From contig CAMLKW010000267.1 of NCBI GenBank assembly GCA_946480605.1, positions 1 to 5,382 on the forward strand: a DNA stretch of 5,382 nt, written 5' to 3'. Position numbers and translations under genes: made by a program. This stretch comes from an uncultured Roseateles sp. Its GTDB lineage: Bacteria > Pseudomonadota > Gammaproteobacteria > Burkholderiales > Burkholderiaceae. Shown here in pieces: positions 5,023 to 5,382 of the stretch. The notes under the pieces are model-generated. The model worked only from the letters and a program-made list of their open reading frames with translations. It did no database searches and was not told the DNA's origin. Numbering within the stretch: position 1 is the first letter of the stretch; every line of letters begins with the position of its first letter.

Positions 5023-5382
5023 ATGGCCCTGACCTCGACCTATGGCCCGGCGGCGTTGACGGCCGGCTCGCAACGCGCGAGCGCCCGTGAGGCGGCCTGG
5101 CGCGAGTCCGACCGGCTGCTGCTCGCCACGCTGGGCCTGCACCTGGTGGTCGCGCTGGCGCTGGGCAGCTACTTCGGCGGGCTGGGCCTGGCGTTCGGCG
5201 TGGGCGGCGTGGTGATCGCGCTGGCGCTGGCCGTGCATCGCGCGGCGGGCGGCACGGCGCTGTCGGCCCACACCATGGCGCTGGCCAGCATGGCCATGGT
5301 GGCGCTGCACATCCAGCTGGCGCGCGGCATGCTGGAATTCCACTTCGGCGTGTTTGTCACGCTGGCCTTTTTGCTCGCCTAC
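5023..5382 (+). CDS. Polytopic membrane sensor, probable methyl-accepting chemotaxis protein N-terminus (partial)
   Basis: The first 120 residues are present and the frame runs open off the right edge. ATG 5023 has GAGGAG (5011-5016) six bases upstream. A soluble head (about 1-30, Ala/Ser/Arg-rich) is followed by closely spaced hydrophobic helices at about 33-49, 55-71, 83-99 and 107-120, with very short loops. The block HIQLARGMLEFHFGVFV (96-112) is, to my knowledge, typical of a multi-helix membrane sensor domain found at the N-terminus of betaproteobacterial methyl-accepting chemotaxis proteins and sometimes of GGDEF proteins. In the family this module sits before a signalling domain that would control CheA; that part is outside the window. 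Histidines at 40, 83, 96 and 107 fall in or near the helices. Family assignment rests on recognition of this block alone, so a diguanylate cyclase remains possible. Confidence 0.7.
   Translation, partial: MALTSTYGPAALTAGSQRASAREAAWRESDRLLLATLGLHLVVALALGSYFGGLGLAFGVGGVVIALALAVHRAAGGTALSAHTMALASMAMVALHIQLARGMLEFHFGVFVTLAFLLAY

Noticed and set aside
4554..5090. Open frame overlapping the end of the BNR gene and the start of the sensor gene
   Set aside because: It is an Arg/Pro-rich out-of-frame reading of two better-supported genes and has no ribosome site.

Overview
The window is about 5.4 kb of G+C-rich chromosome, broken only by one AT-rich patch near 2262-2340. The codon bias, the AhpF and RarD sequences, a PEP-CTERM surface protein and the chemoreceptor-type membrane domain together suggest a betaproteobacterium of the Burkholderiales (Leptothrix/Rubrivivax/Ideonella-like). 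That placement is inferred from protein style; no marker gene is present. No rRNA, tRNA, CRISPR array, insertion sequence or other mobile element was seen.

Left part (1-2260): the C-terminal end of alkyl hydroperoxide reductase subunit F (ahpF) enters from the left. It is followed by an unrecognised four-helix membrane protein that starts at a TTG codon behind a strong Shine-Dalgarno. A RarD-type EamA transporter on the minus strand converges on this gene, and the two coding regions overlap tail to tail by 86 nt.

Middle part (2200-3520): an intergenic control region precedes a secreted protein with a signal peptide, a propeller-like body and a C-terminal PEP-CTERM sorting tail. The control region holds a well-formed sigma-54 (-24/-12) promoter. 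It also has a perfect 6-bp dyad about 123 bp upstream of the predicted start, where an enhancer-binding activator would sit, and a second dyad in the AT-rich patch. This suggests RpoN-dependent control of an exosortase-sorted surface protein. A strong hairpin without a T-tract follows the gene.

Right part (3560-4965): a tightly coupled two-gene unit encodes an 89-residue MoaD/ThiS-like beta-grasp protein ending in Gly-Gly and a 357-residue cytoplasmic protein with six clear Asp-box (BNR) repeats, probably a seven-bladed propeller. The two codons for the terminal Gly-Gly also form the ribosome-binding site of the second gene. No activating enzyme, sulfurtransferase or cofactor pathway gene is present. 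This pair is the best candidate here for an undescribed system.

Right edge (4976-5382): a bulged hairpin separates the pair from a truncated polytopic membrane sensor, probably the N-terminus of a methyl-accepting chemotaxis protein. The genes do not form one pathway; the region reads as several short independent transcription units.
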